From Laguncularia racemosa (lineage: Eukaryota; Streptophyta; Magnoliopsida; Myrtales; Combretaceae), in contig JBBMOL010000225.1 of NCBI GenBank assembly GCA_037954665.1, forward strand, positions 558,001-622,000: a DNA stretch of 64,000 nt. Reading direction: 5' to 3'. This document shows, piece after piece, positions 1 to 11,312 of the stretch (positions are counted from its first letter, which is position 1; every line of letters begins with the position of its first letter). Position numbers and translations under genes: made by a program. Under the pieces are notes generated by a model. That model was not told where the DNA came from. It was given only the letters and a program-made list of their open reading frames with translations, and did not search any database.

Positions 1-394
1 TTGGTATGTTTTAATTTGTTAAGTGCATCATTGGACCAATAGACATATTGTGATAATCCATTTTCTAAGTTTTGATTGAATACAGTTGTATTGAGATAGA
101 TTATATTAATTACAATAATAAAAGACTTTTTGGGATGGTAAAATTTCCCAAACAAAGTGTAAAATAAATAAAAAATAAAATGACGACTCTTTTAGGGTCA
201 ATGTGACCACCCTAAAAAGCTTTATTAAAGGATAAAGACGCTTCCCAACCAGAAAGCAAAGTTCCCACTTGTGGTATACTTAGTGTAAGTGGGCAATAAG
301 ATCACATCTTTGGAATAAAATCCAGTTAGAAAAGGAAATCCAATTAGAGATAAGTTACCCATGAGCATCATGGCATAAGGTAAGGGTTACTAAC
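1..394. other. Unassigned AT-rich sequence
   Basis: No open frame of note and no recognisable repeat boundary. It lies beyond the mitochondrial rRNA fragment and may be the continuation of the inserted organelle DNA or flanking repeat DNA. Nothing in it could be assigned. Confidence 0.4.
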
Positions 395-655
395 CTTTCA
401 TATGTTATGGGCTGGTAAGGTTTTGCATGTTGTATTGAATTAAACCACATGCTCCACTACTTGTGCAAACTCTTGCCAATTCCTTTGAGTTTTGGTCTTG
501 CGATCATACTCCCTAAGTGGAGTGTTTCACACATTAGTTGGGCCCCTAATCCGCGTAAACTAAGGGTGAACACTGATTGTTTATGGCATGGACTACTAAG
601 GTATCTAATCTAGTTCACCCATTGTTCTTGGCTTTTCCTTAGGAGTAACCTCAAT
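395..655 (-). pseudogene. rrn18: Decayed mitochondrial SSU (18S) rRNA fragment, a NUMT
   Basis: Read on the minus strand, this matches the bacterial-type small-subunit rRNA from the GGATTAGATACCCTGGTAGTCC region through the AAACTCAAAGGAATTG block to the CTTACCAGCCC block. Visible words are GATTAGATACCTTAGTAGTC (583-602), AAACTCAAAGGAATTG (478-493) and GCATGTGGTTTAATTC (around 437-454). Between them the sequence follows the plant mitochondrial form (GGCCCAACTAATGTGTGAAACACTCC) rather than plastid 16S, and is unlike nuclear 18S, which has AAACTTAAAGGAATTG. Nearly all differences I see from the remembered consensus are C-to-T or G-to-A, many at former CpG sites, as expected for methylated, non-functional nuclear DNA. 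It is about 260 bp long and cannot be functional. Its higher-coordinate edge touches the end of the retroelement protease remnant near 690. Exact ends are uncertain by about 20 bp. Confidence 0.85.
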
Positions 656-2200
656 TGTGAGAACTTCAGGCTACGAAAGTTTTTAAAGACTACAATTCTT
701 AGCTATTTGCTAATCTCCCTTGCACACTCAAACCTTGGTAGGAGTAATGAACTTCAGCTTTAAGTGTTTATTAAGTTGACCATTACCATTACACTTTGTG
801 ATGGTCAACCCAAAATAATATTGTAAGGTGACCATGTGTTGATGACTAGGAAATCTACTAGCACTTGGGTCTTGTGGTAGCCATCTCTAAGCTCTAAGGT
901 GAGGGTTATGATGTCCTCCAGTTTGATTGGTTCATTATTGAAGCTATGGAGCTCATGGTCATAGGGCTTCAACTTTACTTCAACTTGATCCTTCACTTAA
1001 TTGAAGGCTTTCTTGTAAATGATGTCCATAGAGCTACTGCTATCTATATGTATTCTACGGACCTTGAGGTCGACTATTCATGTACAAATAACAAGGGTAC
1101 CATCATAAAGGGTCATGACACCCTCTAATCATTATTGGAGACCAAGGTGGTGGTATCCACTTCTAGTCTCTTAGCTTGTGCATTGAGCACACTCTAGTAA
1201 TTTCTTCATTGGGCATAGATCGTGCACTAGGACCTCAATTGCCCTTCAACTACCAATCTACCAATGACTATATTTATAGCTCCACAAGTGGTTCAAGCTT
1301 CTTACTGTTGATCTCTTTCAATTTCTTCTCAATGGTCTCATTTAGGATGTTACTTGGCATCTGTGATGTATACACAAAGGTAACCTTGTTGATGGGGTCT
1401 TTTAATGCATTTTTCAACTAGGTGTAGTCTTTGATTATGTGGCCCTTATCATGGTGGAAGTCACAATATTTGTCAATGTTCCTCCTTGGTGGGTTACTTC
1501 TCATCTTTTCAAGCCACATAATGATGCCCTTATCTTAGATATCCATAAAGATATTAGCTTGGTGCATATTTAATGGGTTGTGCGACTTGTATAAAGGGAT
1601 AGCACACTTTTGCTACTATCTCCATTTTGAGTAAACCCATTGTTTTCAATCATGGGGCGAGTCTATCCTTTGCTAAAGGTCACTTTTTACCCCATTTTTG
1701 CTTGTCCAAAAACTCCTATTCAACTTGCCTCCTAACAAAAATTGCATATTCTAGGGTAATATAGTTTACTACTCTCTCTTAGAATTCATTGAAATTTTTG
1801 GGATTGTGTAATGTGAGGGAGTAAAAAAATTGAGATAGTTCTTTTACCCCGTTAACAGCAGCTTTCAGGGTGATGCTCAAGTCTACATTAGGTATTTCAA
1901 GCATAGCTTTGTTGAACCTTGAAATATTGTCTCAGAACAACTAGTCCTATTTTTTCCTTTTCTGGTGGAGTGTTAAGGTGATGAGATCCATGATGAGAGC
2001 CAAGCTGGAAGAAGGAATGTGGATCTTCTTGAAGTGCTACCTGGACCGATCATAAGAAATCAAGCGAAACGATTCAAGGAAGCACTTAACGGGTTGATAA
2101 AGGTTGTCGATGAAGCCGGAAAGGATTGGAGCAATCATGAAGTTGGAACGGATTGGAACAACCATGGGAAGACCCTTGCTTTTATACAAGTCACACTGGA

Positions 2201-2330
2201 CACGGGCGTGTATGTTGCCAGAAGTTGCACAGAAAGATACACGGCCAAAGTACACGGGCGTGTATGTTGCTAGAAGTTGCACAGAAAAGTACACGGCCAA
2301 AGTACACGGTCGTGTATACAGCCGTGTATC
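2201..2330 (+). repeat. 52-bp tandem repeat with ACACGG/CCGTGT palindromes in solo LTR
   Basis: Two near-identical 52-bp units (2201-2252 and 2253-2304) and a partial third. Each carries CACGGGCGTGTA and ATACACGGCC words; the third part contains CACGGTCGTGTATACAGCCGTGTA. These GC-rich palindromes sit in U3, upstream of the TATA box, where enhancer repeats of plant LTRs usually lie. Similar words occur in the LTRs of element E near 14690-14930 and 28100-28330. Confidence 0.8.
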
Positions 2331-2413
2331 CCCTACCGGCTAGCTTGTTCTGTTTTCGCGTTTTTACGTCACTTATCTAAACTACATCGTTTTGGACTTG
2401 TTTTACATGAATT

Positions 2414-2441
2414 GTAACCCTAGTATAAAAGCTCCTAGGGT
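2414..2441 (+). promoter_or_regulatory. LTR core promoter: TATA box inside an inverted repeat
   Basis: TATAAAA is flanked by the perfect 8-bp inverted repeat AACCCTAG ... CTAGGGTT, with an 11-base middle. It is the only good TATA in the solo LTR and is well placed, about 300 bp before the LTR end, to start transcription. Confidence 0.6.
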
Positions 2442-3526
2442 TTAGAACAATGAACAACTTACATCTTTGAACATTAAACACTTTTGAGAGGCACCTCTCT
2501 TGGTTCTTCAAGAACTAAATCGAACTTATCGGATTGATTTCCGTGGCGTTCATCCTGACTTATCAATCGGTCTTTCATCCCGATTGTGGAGTCTTCATTT
2601 TATACCAAGGTTCTTGTCTCGCTTATAGACAACAGGTCACGGTTTCCACTTTAGGTGTTTGGGCGTCTTAGGCAACGAATTTCCGAACATATTGGTATTA
2701 GGTTTCGTCACGGGTTGGCGTGGTTCGTATCATAAGGTGTCTCATTTGGGCATCTTGCTCATTAAGAAGTGCTAATAGAATTGTATGGTAAGCTCCTTGA
2801 AACTTGAAATGGGTTAAGCTTGAGGCCTTTGTACTAAGTGCGAGCAACTTTCTTTATTGTTCTAGGAAAGGCCTTGCAAAGTAATGGCCTCGAAGATGCC
2901 GAAGAGGCTCATTTGAGTTGTATAGTAGTTCAAGTGCTTAGAGGGATCAATTGTCGCGTCATAAAACTCCATTGAAGGAATTTGGACATGCATTAGGAGT
3001 TATTCATCTTAGATCTCCTAAGTAAAAGGAGAGTTTTCAATGGTGAACATATCTCATAGCTGAGGTTTCTTTGTCTCCTTTATATCATTGAGGCGCTTGA
3101 TCATATTATTGATTTTGTCTAGTGATGGGTTGACTAATGAACAGGTTGACTAGGCCTTAGAATTTTCATTTTTATTATTCTTTGCCTCACTTAGGTGAGG
3201 AGCTCAATTATGATGTTATAGCATGTTCCCTTATTCATGCGAGACGCTATCAACTAGATGTTCACTAAGTGGTTGAGAACTTCACTGAAAGTTCTTGTGG
3301 ATTTTGTTTACTTAGGCTCACAAGCATCTGCGCTCGGCCACTAGTTCGGTCAATTTCTGCTTAAGACATCTAATCCTATTCTCACTGCCCCGTTGGGTAT
3401 TTGTGGCATTAGAGATGTTGGTAAAGGGTTGGTTGAATCAACTAGTGACTTGGGGTCTTTAACAACATTCTTGCCTGAGTTTCTTCTAGGTCTTCTGCTA
3501 GCCATGGTGTTGTGTAGGTTGTAGAT

Positions 3527-3538
3527 GGTGGGCGCCAA
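3527..3538 (-). promoter_or_regulatory. Element I primer-binding site
   Basis: TTGGCGCCCACC starts one base after the LTR end on the minus strand. The TTGGCGCC core directly following a ...CA LTR end is common in plant gypsy elements of the Tat/Athila side. The priming tRNA cannot be named from this alone. Confidence 0.6.
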
Positions 3539-3539
3539 T

Positions 3540-3970
3540 TGTTGATCACTCCATTTGTCGTGAATCAGTCTTAGGCTAGATTGAGTCTCTAAGTGGACAT
3601 AATAAGGTTTATAAGATAAACAAATGTGAGCTATCGAATGCTAGAGTGTCTATAGTATTTGCACTTTGACACTCAAGTTAGAAAAGTGCTATAGTAACGA
3701 CTAGACAATCAAAGTTTGTAATGAGAATTCAATCCCTTACCAAGATAGAGTGATCCTCTATTTATAGTGTGAGGGTAATGCAATATTTATAGTAAATAAA
3801 TCTTCCCTAAAAGACATCCGTCTTTTATCTAGAAATGATACGATTTGACATATCTTGTGGGAGTTAGACATGCTTTTTATATTTACCTCATCCTTCCCTT
3901 GAGTGTGTATTTGTGGCCTTGGCCAACCAACTGGATCAAAAGGCTTAAGGCCAAATTGACCTACAACAAA
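3540..3970 (-). mobile_element. Element I 5' LTR
   Basis: Minus-strand LTR ending ...GATCAACA directly before the primer-binding site. It contains a clear TATA box on the minus strand (ACTATAAATAGAGGATC, around 3750-3765). The outer end is approximate; TGT starts at 3965, 3968 or 3974 are all possible (for example TGTAGGTCAATTTGG at 3965). No second copy lies in the window, so length and target duplication cannot be checked. The 3' LTR is missing, consistent with the loss of everything after protease. Confidence 0.6.
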
Positions 3971-6900
3971 TACATGTGGAAGATGTTGGAGCAATAAATT
4001 ATAACTTTTAATATTTGAATTATGAGAGTTATTGAAAATGAAATGTTACAAGAAAAGGATCTAAATGTCTGATTTTGAATTCATTTACCATTGAATAAAG
4101 ACAATGATAGTCTTATTTGTAATCAATTACAAGGAAGGAGAAAGGGGAAGTCGGCAAAATATATTGGTGCCTGCATGCTCAGTAGAAATTTCTCTATTCA
4201 TAATAGTCGTTTGACAGCATTGGCTGCATATTTTGTGGTAGTAAATATACAAATTATAAATTGATTAGGAAGAGTTGATATTTATATTAGCGAATTTGTG
4301 GATCGAAGAACTATAGGTTTCTCTCAAATGTGTCAAACATCGAATATTGGTTAACCAAATCCCTCTAGAGGTTTTTGCACGATCGATATGGGACTGAATA
4401 TGAAAATGGATTGACGTCAAAGGAAAAGAAAGATAAGGGATTGTCGATGGCAATATCGCCAAAAAGGATTTGAAGACGTTTGATGGAGAATCATTGGGAA
4501 TGGATTGAATTCGGATTTCTGGGTCTTTAGGTTTCTAACGGCACATGAAATTGCAAATTTTCAATTGGAAAAAAGGAATCAGAGGAGGGAGCGGAAAGGG
4601 AAGTGGAGGGGTTAAGCGTGAAGGATTTATACTAGTATCGTCAGAAATAGAAAATTTTCATATATTTTTATGCTATGCTTTCTTTAAATATATTAGTAGA
4701 CGTAGCAACACTATCAAATTAAAAACATGAGACAATTACTAATTCAAACTATATACACAACAGAATACTAATAAATGAGGTTCATGAATCAGGACGTAAA
4801 AGTAAATAGACACATATATATATATAACAAAATACACACAATACTTGTCATCTTAAAAGAAAAAGAAAAGAATTGTACATGTAAACTTGCATTTGGTTTT
4901 CGATTTTATAGTAACTAGTAGATAATATACCCATTATGCGTGTGCAAAATAAATACTTTTTAAGCTTAGGATATTTAGAAAATAAGAAAACTTGGAATGG
5001 TTCTATTGTAGTTGAAACGGCATGTAAGGTGGGATTTGAATTTGAAGGATATGGAGGAATAGTTTTGGTTCTTTCGATAAAATGCGAGATCGTGCAAGTT
5101 ACATGGCTGGATATGAAAGTAGTTGAAAGGCTGCTTTAATAAAATGGGAAGACATAGTGGTAATTCAACTAATATTAATAATTTTTAAGGGGTTGTTGAA
5201 TTCAATACCATGTATTCACTTAATAATTTAAAAGATATAGATATAAACATAAAAATAATAGAATAATAGATAACCCATCAATATTCCCTATATGAGTAGA
5301 GTTAGTTATGTTAAGTTGCAATGAACTATCTTCTACTCACTCACGCAGCTCTAATTCAACAACTTGTTGAATAGTTAGTTTTGACTTAATAATATAGATT
5401 TAACTAATGACATCTCCTACTGATTGAAAATAGAAAATTGGCAGTTAAAGCTTAAAAGGTAACATAAATCTGTTATAAAATTGGCTATTGTTGCTTGGAC
5501 CAAAAAGAAGCTATTAAATTAAAAATAGAAACTGAATACAAAGTATGTGTATCTATTGAAAGGATATGGGGCAATAAATATAAGCGAGAGAGGTAAAAGA
5601 GAGAGATTTGGGAGAGTTACTAGCTTTGCTTCAGAAATTATTAAGATAGATTATGATAAAATATGTTTAATAGTATTTTTCAATATTTTTTTTACCGGTA
5701 TTTGGAGAATGAAAAAAGATACCGAAAAGCTTCCTCTTGTACTCTAATAAGATATATAGTGATAAAATGAAAAGGAAAAAATATAAAAAAAAAGTACCCA
5801 AAAAAAAAATAATAATAAAGACTAGAAAGACATGTCATATATGCCATGTAAGATTTCCGGTTACTATGTGATCAAATGGACATTAGAGTGGTAAATTATT
5901 ATTTTTTTTTCTGAAAAATTCAGCATTTCTAGTGATTAAAATAAAAGTTTAGTGATCAATATGGTATATTTAAAACTATAGTGAATTTTACCCATTTATA
6001 ATGTATTCAATCATTTTTTTTTTCTTTTTTGATATTCATCAGACATTTCTTAAAATTTTTTACACTGATGTCAATAATTTTAATAAGTGAAACATATCAC
6101 AAGTGTAAAAGTGATCTCTTAAAAAGTAAATACTACATTCAAAATAAAAAACAAAGTAACCATTGATTTTTTAGAAAAATCTTTACAATCACTATTCAAA
6201 TTATTTAATTGATATGGACTCTCAACTAATTTATCTCGATGGATCAAGAATTTGTATGATGCTATGCTTTTTTTCATGCCATTGACGAGTAAATTAATTT
6301 AGCCTATACAAAAATGATACTTAATTTTGGACGTCATTCATTGTTTTACCTTTTCACCGAATGGTTTGTTGACCTTATCATTAATGAAATATAAGCAAAC
6401 ATTTTTCAAGTTTTGAACACCACGATAAAAATCAAATGTTATATTATTGTTTGTTTAATATATTTTCAGGTGTATAGTTTTAAATGTTAGGGTTCACACG
6501 TTACATACAGTTGTACTACATGAGTTCAAGAGAGAAGTGATACATAAAAGAATAATTAAGAGGTGAACAAGATAGGAAAGAGAATTAGGCCATTTTAAGA
6601 GGTTCAAACACTTAAGTGATTAGTAGATAAGCTATTTGAACATTAAACTCTATTAGAGATGATGAACACTGATGTGTTTTTTACTAAGCTGATGATTTGA
6701 TCGTTTTGAGAGGTAATTTTAGTAAAATAATGATGTTTTTTTTTTTAAAAGTTTTCTCAAATAAGAGTGTCTTGAGCATTTATAATCTAATTAATAATTT
6801 TATCTATTAGATGGTGATAGTGACTGATAACTACAAATGAATACATCCTTACATGAGCTTCTCTTAAATCTAGGCCCATTGAAGATTTTCTTTAGTATAT

Positions 6901-8427
6901 GAGTCTTATTAAGAAATGTTAGATCATACCGATCAATCCAACAGATCATACTTTTAGTTTGTTATGCCAAATTACCCCTAATCATCCCAAAGATTTAGGA
7001 TTGATTTTTTACGTCTTATTGCCTTAACTTAATTAAACAATTAAATCTATTTAATTATTCAACTTAAAATCCATAACTAGAAATAACTCTCTATAGATCT
7101 AAAAATATTGTATTGTAACATATGTTAAATAATATATTTAATTATTATGACATCTAATATTAACATATTATTACTATTGTAGGAAGGCACTAACATTGGC
7201 GTTGCAAGGTATATTGCGTGGAGAAGGCTCATTATGGAGTATAGACTATTTTTTTTTTTCCTCCTCTCTCTTTACAACATTGTAGTTCTTCATAATTTAT
7301 TACATGTTCTACCAATTGGAGTTGTTATGTATACACGTAAAAGTAAAAACAGCCGATCAATTATAAACCGCCAGCATTGTAAGATTGAATAGTGAGTTTG
7401 AAAAATCAAACTGAAAATATTATTGAAAAAAATTAAGGATCAAGGACGTGGCATGAGAAATGATTTCTGAAGAATTATATAGTCAAATGGAAGTAGAGTG
7501 GAATGGATTGGTTTCTGACAAACTATAGATGGTGTTACGGTCAATTGTACAGGTGATGTAAGGAAATGAAAATATGAGGAGTTGGGGAAAAGGAAAAAGA
7601 TATTTAAAAAAATAATTTTAAAATTATATCAAGTATGGATTTTATTATTTATAGTTAAAATCGGTACTCGACAAAAATGATTAAAAATAAAGATGAAATC
7701 CGTTTTTGGAGTATGGATTTCAAAAGATATTGTTTTAATACATGAGTTTTCCTTTACCATGGAAAACATTTTCCGAGCGAATAACCCAATTATCTGGATG
7801 TGAGTCATGGAGAGGGAAAAAAAAAAAAATGGACATTTTATGTGAATGTACCGCTTGGAGTAGTTTTCTGACATCAATGACGCAAGCGAGGAAGTTAGGC
7901 GCCACCTGCATTTCCAGTGACTTGACATCTGTATCGAAACGTACGCAGAAGAATCTTTGAATATGTATGTAATCCTGTAGAAGCTGGCAATCTGTACATC
8001 CATGTGTAACGAGTGAGCAGAAGTCTTTTTACGCCAAAACCAACGTATTCCCTGACGTTAAATTACGGGAAGATGTGTTCGGACAAATCGAAATTCTCCT
8101 TCTGTCACCATTGCATAGTTTGGGTTTGTCAAGGGTATTCAAATTTGTTGGCGCAACGTGGATATAGAATTTGACGAACTAAAGCACTTCGTTGAAGTAT
8201 TGCAAAAAGAATCTTCCTAAAAACTCGATCAGAAGTAATTATCATTATACGATATATATGATAAAGTTAGTCAAAATATCTCTTGGTTTGAGATTACATC
8301 CACGCACTTAGATTTTTATTTGTATATTAAAACCCCTTGTACTGGGTTGATGCATTTGATTTAAACGACACTCTGCTTTTTGAAGCATGTAGGCATTGAA
8401 TGGGTCGCCATATATCTTGACATCTTT
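3971..8427. other. Gene-free AT-rich region
   Basis: About 4.5 kb with no supported gene. Open frames of 60-124 codons occur on both strands (the longest at 7629-8003, minus) but have low-complexity or hydrophobic composition and no recognisable domain. I found no paired LTRs, rRNA or tRNA. Several A- and T-rich stretches (5780-5820, 7250-7265) are visible. It may be single-copy intergenic DNA or very old repeats. Confidence 0.5.
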
Positions 8428-8904
8428 CATTATAATTCACTCACCTCTTTGAAGATTATCTTGATCCATCATTATATAATAAACTAATAATAGCAAAATT
8501 ACCAACTAATAACCATACTATCATTCTCCAAAAGTAAGCACTCTTATGTTTAGGACTTCAAATGGCATTTCTCACCTAGTCATCATCATAATAATAATAC
8601 TTTATGTCATTCTCATCCTGCATATATGTCCCTAAATTCTCCTCATATAAAACGTACTCGTCGTACCTATTGCTAGAAAAAAGATATTTGAAGGGTGAGC
8701 TAATGCTCAACATATATAATCTACAATCACATATGCATGACCAAACATATCTTGAATCACATGCCAAGTCATTTATACAACAAAAAGATACCATGACCTT
8801 GCCAAACCATATAATATAATGATATATAGTATGGTATTGAAAACTGCCACTATAAACTCCAATAATCATGAGTTCCCAAATTTACCAAGTCATCTTAGTA
8901 TACA
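8428..8904 (-). mobile_element. Element E 3' LTR, distal (R-U5) part
   Basis: Homologous to 27150-27675 over its full length; for example AATAGCAAAATTAC and ACCATATAATATAAT occur in both. It stops where F inserted at ATACA and continues at 14265. Homology to the 5' LTR is lost to the left of about 8428, so the U5 end is deleted or beyond recognition. Confidence 0.7.
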
Positions 8905-9308
8905 TGTTACGCCCCAAAGGAGGGCTTGAAATTTCCACTAAAAATTATCATGGCATGTGTGCACCCGTTACATGATAATCGTTTTACAAGCTAGAAATCG
9001 TAAGATTCTAAATAATTAATTACATTTACAACTAATCATAGTAAATAAAGTTACATAATAAAATATAACTATGGATTCCGTATCCTATGATCAATCATAA
9101 TCGTAGTAATCGTATCCCTACCATCCAGTAAAATGGAATAAATTCTAAGTTTCATAACTTCCAATTTTACATTAGGGTCCTAAAATAACCTTTCATCTAA
9201 ATAGTCTATCTTTCGCAATTCTTACTTTATCGTCCTTGTCTTCAAAAACTCTCGACACTTCACATCTTATCCCATCCCGAGCTTTCGTAATCTCTACCTA
9301 AAAAGGTT

Positions 9309-10891
9309 CTGTGGAGGGGTGAGCACACTACAACTCAGTGAATGGGAGGTAATACTTTCAATGCTACACATGCACAAGCAATTTCAAATCAAGTTATTAA
9401 ATCATATGCTATGCATGAACAACCAAATGAATGCAGTATCTCACGCGGTCTTCCGATAACTAACGTGAAGTTAGGATTTACGCCCCCTTTAACCTTAGGT
9501 TAGGGATTCCGAAGGACTATGCCTAACTCACCAGATTCTACTTTTACATTTTAGTGTCTTAGCTTTATGATCTAGGCTCAAATGCCTTACTACACCGAGC
9601 ATTTACACCTCAAGGGATAGGCTAGACTCGGAATCATCAAGGCATGACAATCCCTTAATCACTTAGTTCGCACTTGGCGGAACAACGATCCTTTGATCAC
9701 TTCCGACACATCCCATAGCAATGATGGCTTTCAATCTCATGTAATGTCTCTTGTAAATGCATGTCAAATTTTAATCGAGTCCACTTCTTTAATTAATTGA
9801 TTCGGGGTGATCAAACAATATACAGTCACAACCAATTCCCATTCAAGGCAATAAGGTACACTACCAAGCATTTAAAGACTATCACTTCAAGAACAATCAA
9901 TAGGAACTTAGTGAAGTCCCATAAACAAATCCACTACGTCTCATATTCACATTTGCCACAACAAGAAGAGATCACGCGTTTCACATTACAGATAAAGCAA
10001 GGAAAACCAAACCAAACGGATAAAAACAATCAAGTTATACACAAGATTTTAGTTAAGTTGACACCTCTGTGCTATTTGACTTAAACGTCAAATCAATCAC
10101 TTGGGATTGATTTACACTTATTATTCCTTGACACCTCTGTGTCATCACACCTCTCAAATGCTCAGTTATACACACATTCAAGAGTCAATTAGGTAGCCAC
10201 ATATATATCCTTCCCAAGTCCTCCAATACCTATGTATAATATATATATATATATTATATAGGTTTTTAAACATAGCTTTAACTAAAGGATAATTTGCTAG
10301 GCACCTCCCCCTCATTTATTTAAGAGGTGCAAGAAAACATGATTGTTAAGTTGCAAAATAAAAAGTTGCACTTATGCTTTGTATAGTTATATGCATGAAT
10401 GTATTCTATAAATATAATAGGAAATTAATTTTGCCTAAGCATATATACATATTCAAAAGTAGATTCTAATAGGTGTATATAATGATATACATATAATCTA
10501 TTCCAGTTATGCATACCTACTCGGTAGCTATAGAGGAAAAAGTTAGGTTTATATATTTTCGTTTAGTTTGAAGAAAACAATTTTGAATTGTGGTATTAGG
10601 CCTATAGTAATAGCACTAGCAAGATAGTGCAAAGTGCTATTGTTATGATAGTGACATCTAAACCCTCAATCCATTCTATCCTTTAGATCATTAAAACAAT
10701 GTTCTTTTATAACTTATCTAACTACCAATTTCTTCATAACTTCTTTTCTAAACTCATTTAACCCCACTACATAACTTTAAATAACAATAATCACAACCAA
10801 TTTGCAACTATAGCTAAGCAGGTGAGTTCACATACATAGTATATCAACACATAACACAACATTGTAGCACATCATTAAGTTTCCCACTCAC
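9309..10891 (-). other. Candidate intron inside F
   Basis: On the minus strand CAG|GTGAGTGGG is a near-ideal plant 5' splice site at 10891. About 1.58 kb downstream, GCTCACCCCTCCACAG|AACC is a good 3' splice site with a pyrimidine tract and branch-like CTCAC/CTGAG words. The donor follows a short ORF by a few bases. This would place an intron within the transcribed part of the LTR. It is a reading of consensus motifs only. Confidence 0.3.
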
Positions 10892-10904
10892 CTGTTTAGG
10901 GTCG

Positions 10905-11312
10905 TCATAGTTCTAGCCGAAATCGAGTGATTCCAATGGGTAATCCCTTTAATTTCCTCTTGAAATCAGTGTCCTTCTGCAATGCTTCCTCAACAAGACC
11001 ATAGAAAGCAGCATCTGCACTTGATTTTGGTAGTTTCCTAGCACTTGATACACGTACTCTACCCATCATGCATTTGATGACAAGGCATGAAGTCTCCACC
11101 TTAAGAAACTTTTGGTGAATAAGAATCAAAATGTTGAATACTTCTTCAACGTGATTCCAATACAGGGTTCCAAAAGGAATGACTTTCCTAGGAATCATTA
11201 CTTCGAACACCTCAAGTTGCTGTGATCGATTGTTTGCTTTTCTTATGTAGAAGTCAAGCAATGGAATGTCTTCGACTTGCCAAATCTGGAATTCCTTCTT
11301 CCATGTAGGCAA
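10905..11312 (-). CDS. 135-codon ORF in F, unknown function
   Basis: An uninterrupted frame from ATG to TGA ending ...GITRFRLEL. The carboxyl half is basic and of normal protein composition (SARKLPKSSADAAFYGLVEE, then ALQKDTDFKRKLKGLP), unlike the low-complexity frames around it. I see no retroelement domain, signal peptide or membrane segment and do not recognise the family. The stop lies 11 bases before a strong splice donor, so a spliced form is possible. It might be a captured host gene fragment, an LTR-encoded peptide or chance. Confidence 0.3.
   Translation of the reverse strand: MPTWKKEFQIWQVEDIPLLDFYIRKANNRSQQLEVFEVMIPRKVIPFGTLYWNHVEEVFNILILIHQKFLKVETSCLVIKCMMGRVRVSSARKLPKSSADAAFYGLVEEALQKDTDFKRKLKGLPIGITRFRLEL

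Larger units (their letters stand above)
1979..2732 (+). mobile_element. Family-A solo LTR (TSD TAAGG)
   Basis: A 754-bp unit beginning TGATGAGATCC and ending GTTCGTATCA, flanked by perfect 5-bp duplications TAAGG at 1974-1978 and 2733-2737. It is inserted in the gag of element I in the opposite orientation. Its last 200 bp resemble the end of the 3' LTR at 53511-54296, which places both in one family. The first 130 bp encode, in frame, a tail of the GPIIRNQAKRFKEALNGLI type, the carboxyl end of the family's polyprotein, so coding runs across the polypurine tract into the LTR. A TATA box (2424-2430) lies between 8-bp inverted repeats. Perfect target duplication and lack of an internal region indicate LTR-LTR recombination after insertion. 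Confidence 0.9.
690..3538 (-). pseudogene. Element I: decayed Ty3/gypsy gag and protease
   Basis: Minus-strand remnants in the normal order, 5' to 3' from high to low coordinates. Near 2880-3000 is a gag segment reading MEFYDATIDPSKHLNYYTTQ, followed by a TIKK-ARTWYKGL-like block. After the solo LTR at 1979-2732 gag resumes. A CCHC-like relic reads KYCDFHHDKGHIIKDY (about 1428-1490), a motif typical of plant Tat-type gypsy gag. The aspartic-protease tail is open at 805-996 (SPYNIILG) and decays through NKHLKLKF to about 690. Stops and frameshifts interrupt every part, so this is a fossil. RT, RNase H and integrase are absent; mitochondrial-like DNA lies where RT would be expected. Gag would package the RNA and the protease would cut the polyprotein. 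Lineage is judged from motifs only. Confidence 0.75.

Noticed and set aside
395..655. Functional rRNA gene or nuclear 18S rRNA
   Set aside because: Only a fragment, with changes at many invariant positions; the AAACTCAAAGGAATTG block is of the organelle/bacterial type, not nuclear.
2019..2380. Three overlapping plus-strand frames in the solo LTR
   Set aside because: Only the first about 40 codons belong to the pol tail; the rest reads through the 52-bp tandem repeats in whichever frame is open.
7629..8003. 124-codon minus-strand frame as a gene
   Set aside because: No recognisable domain, unusual composition (Phe/Ile-rich runs from A-rich DNA), no supporting neighbours.
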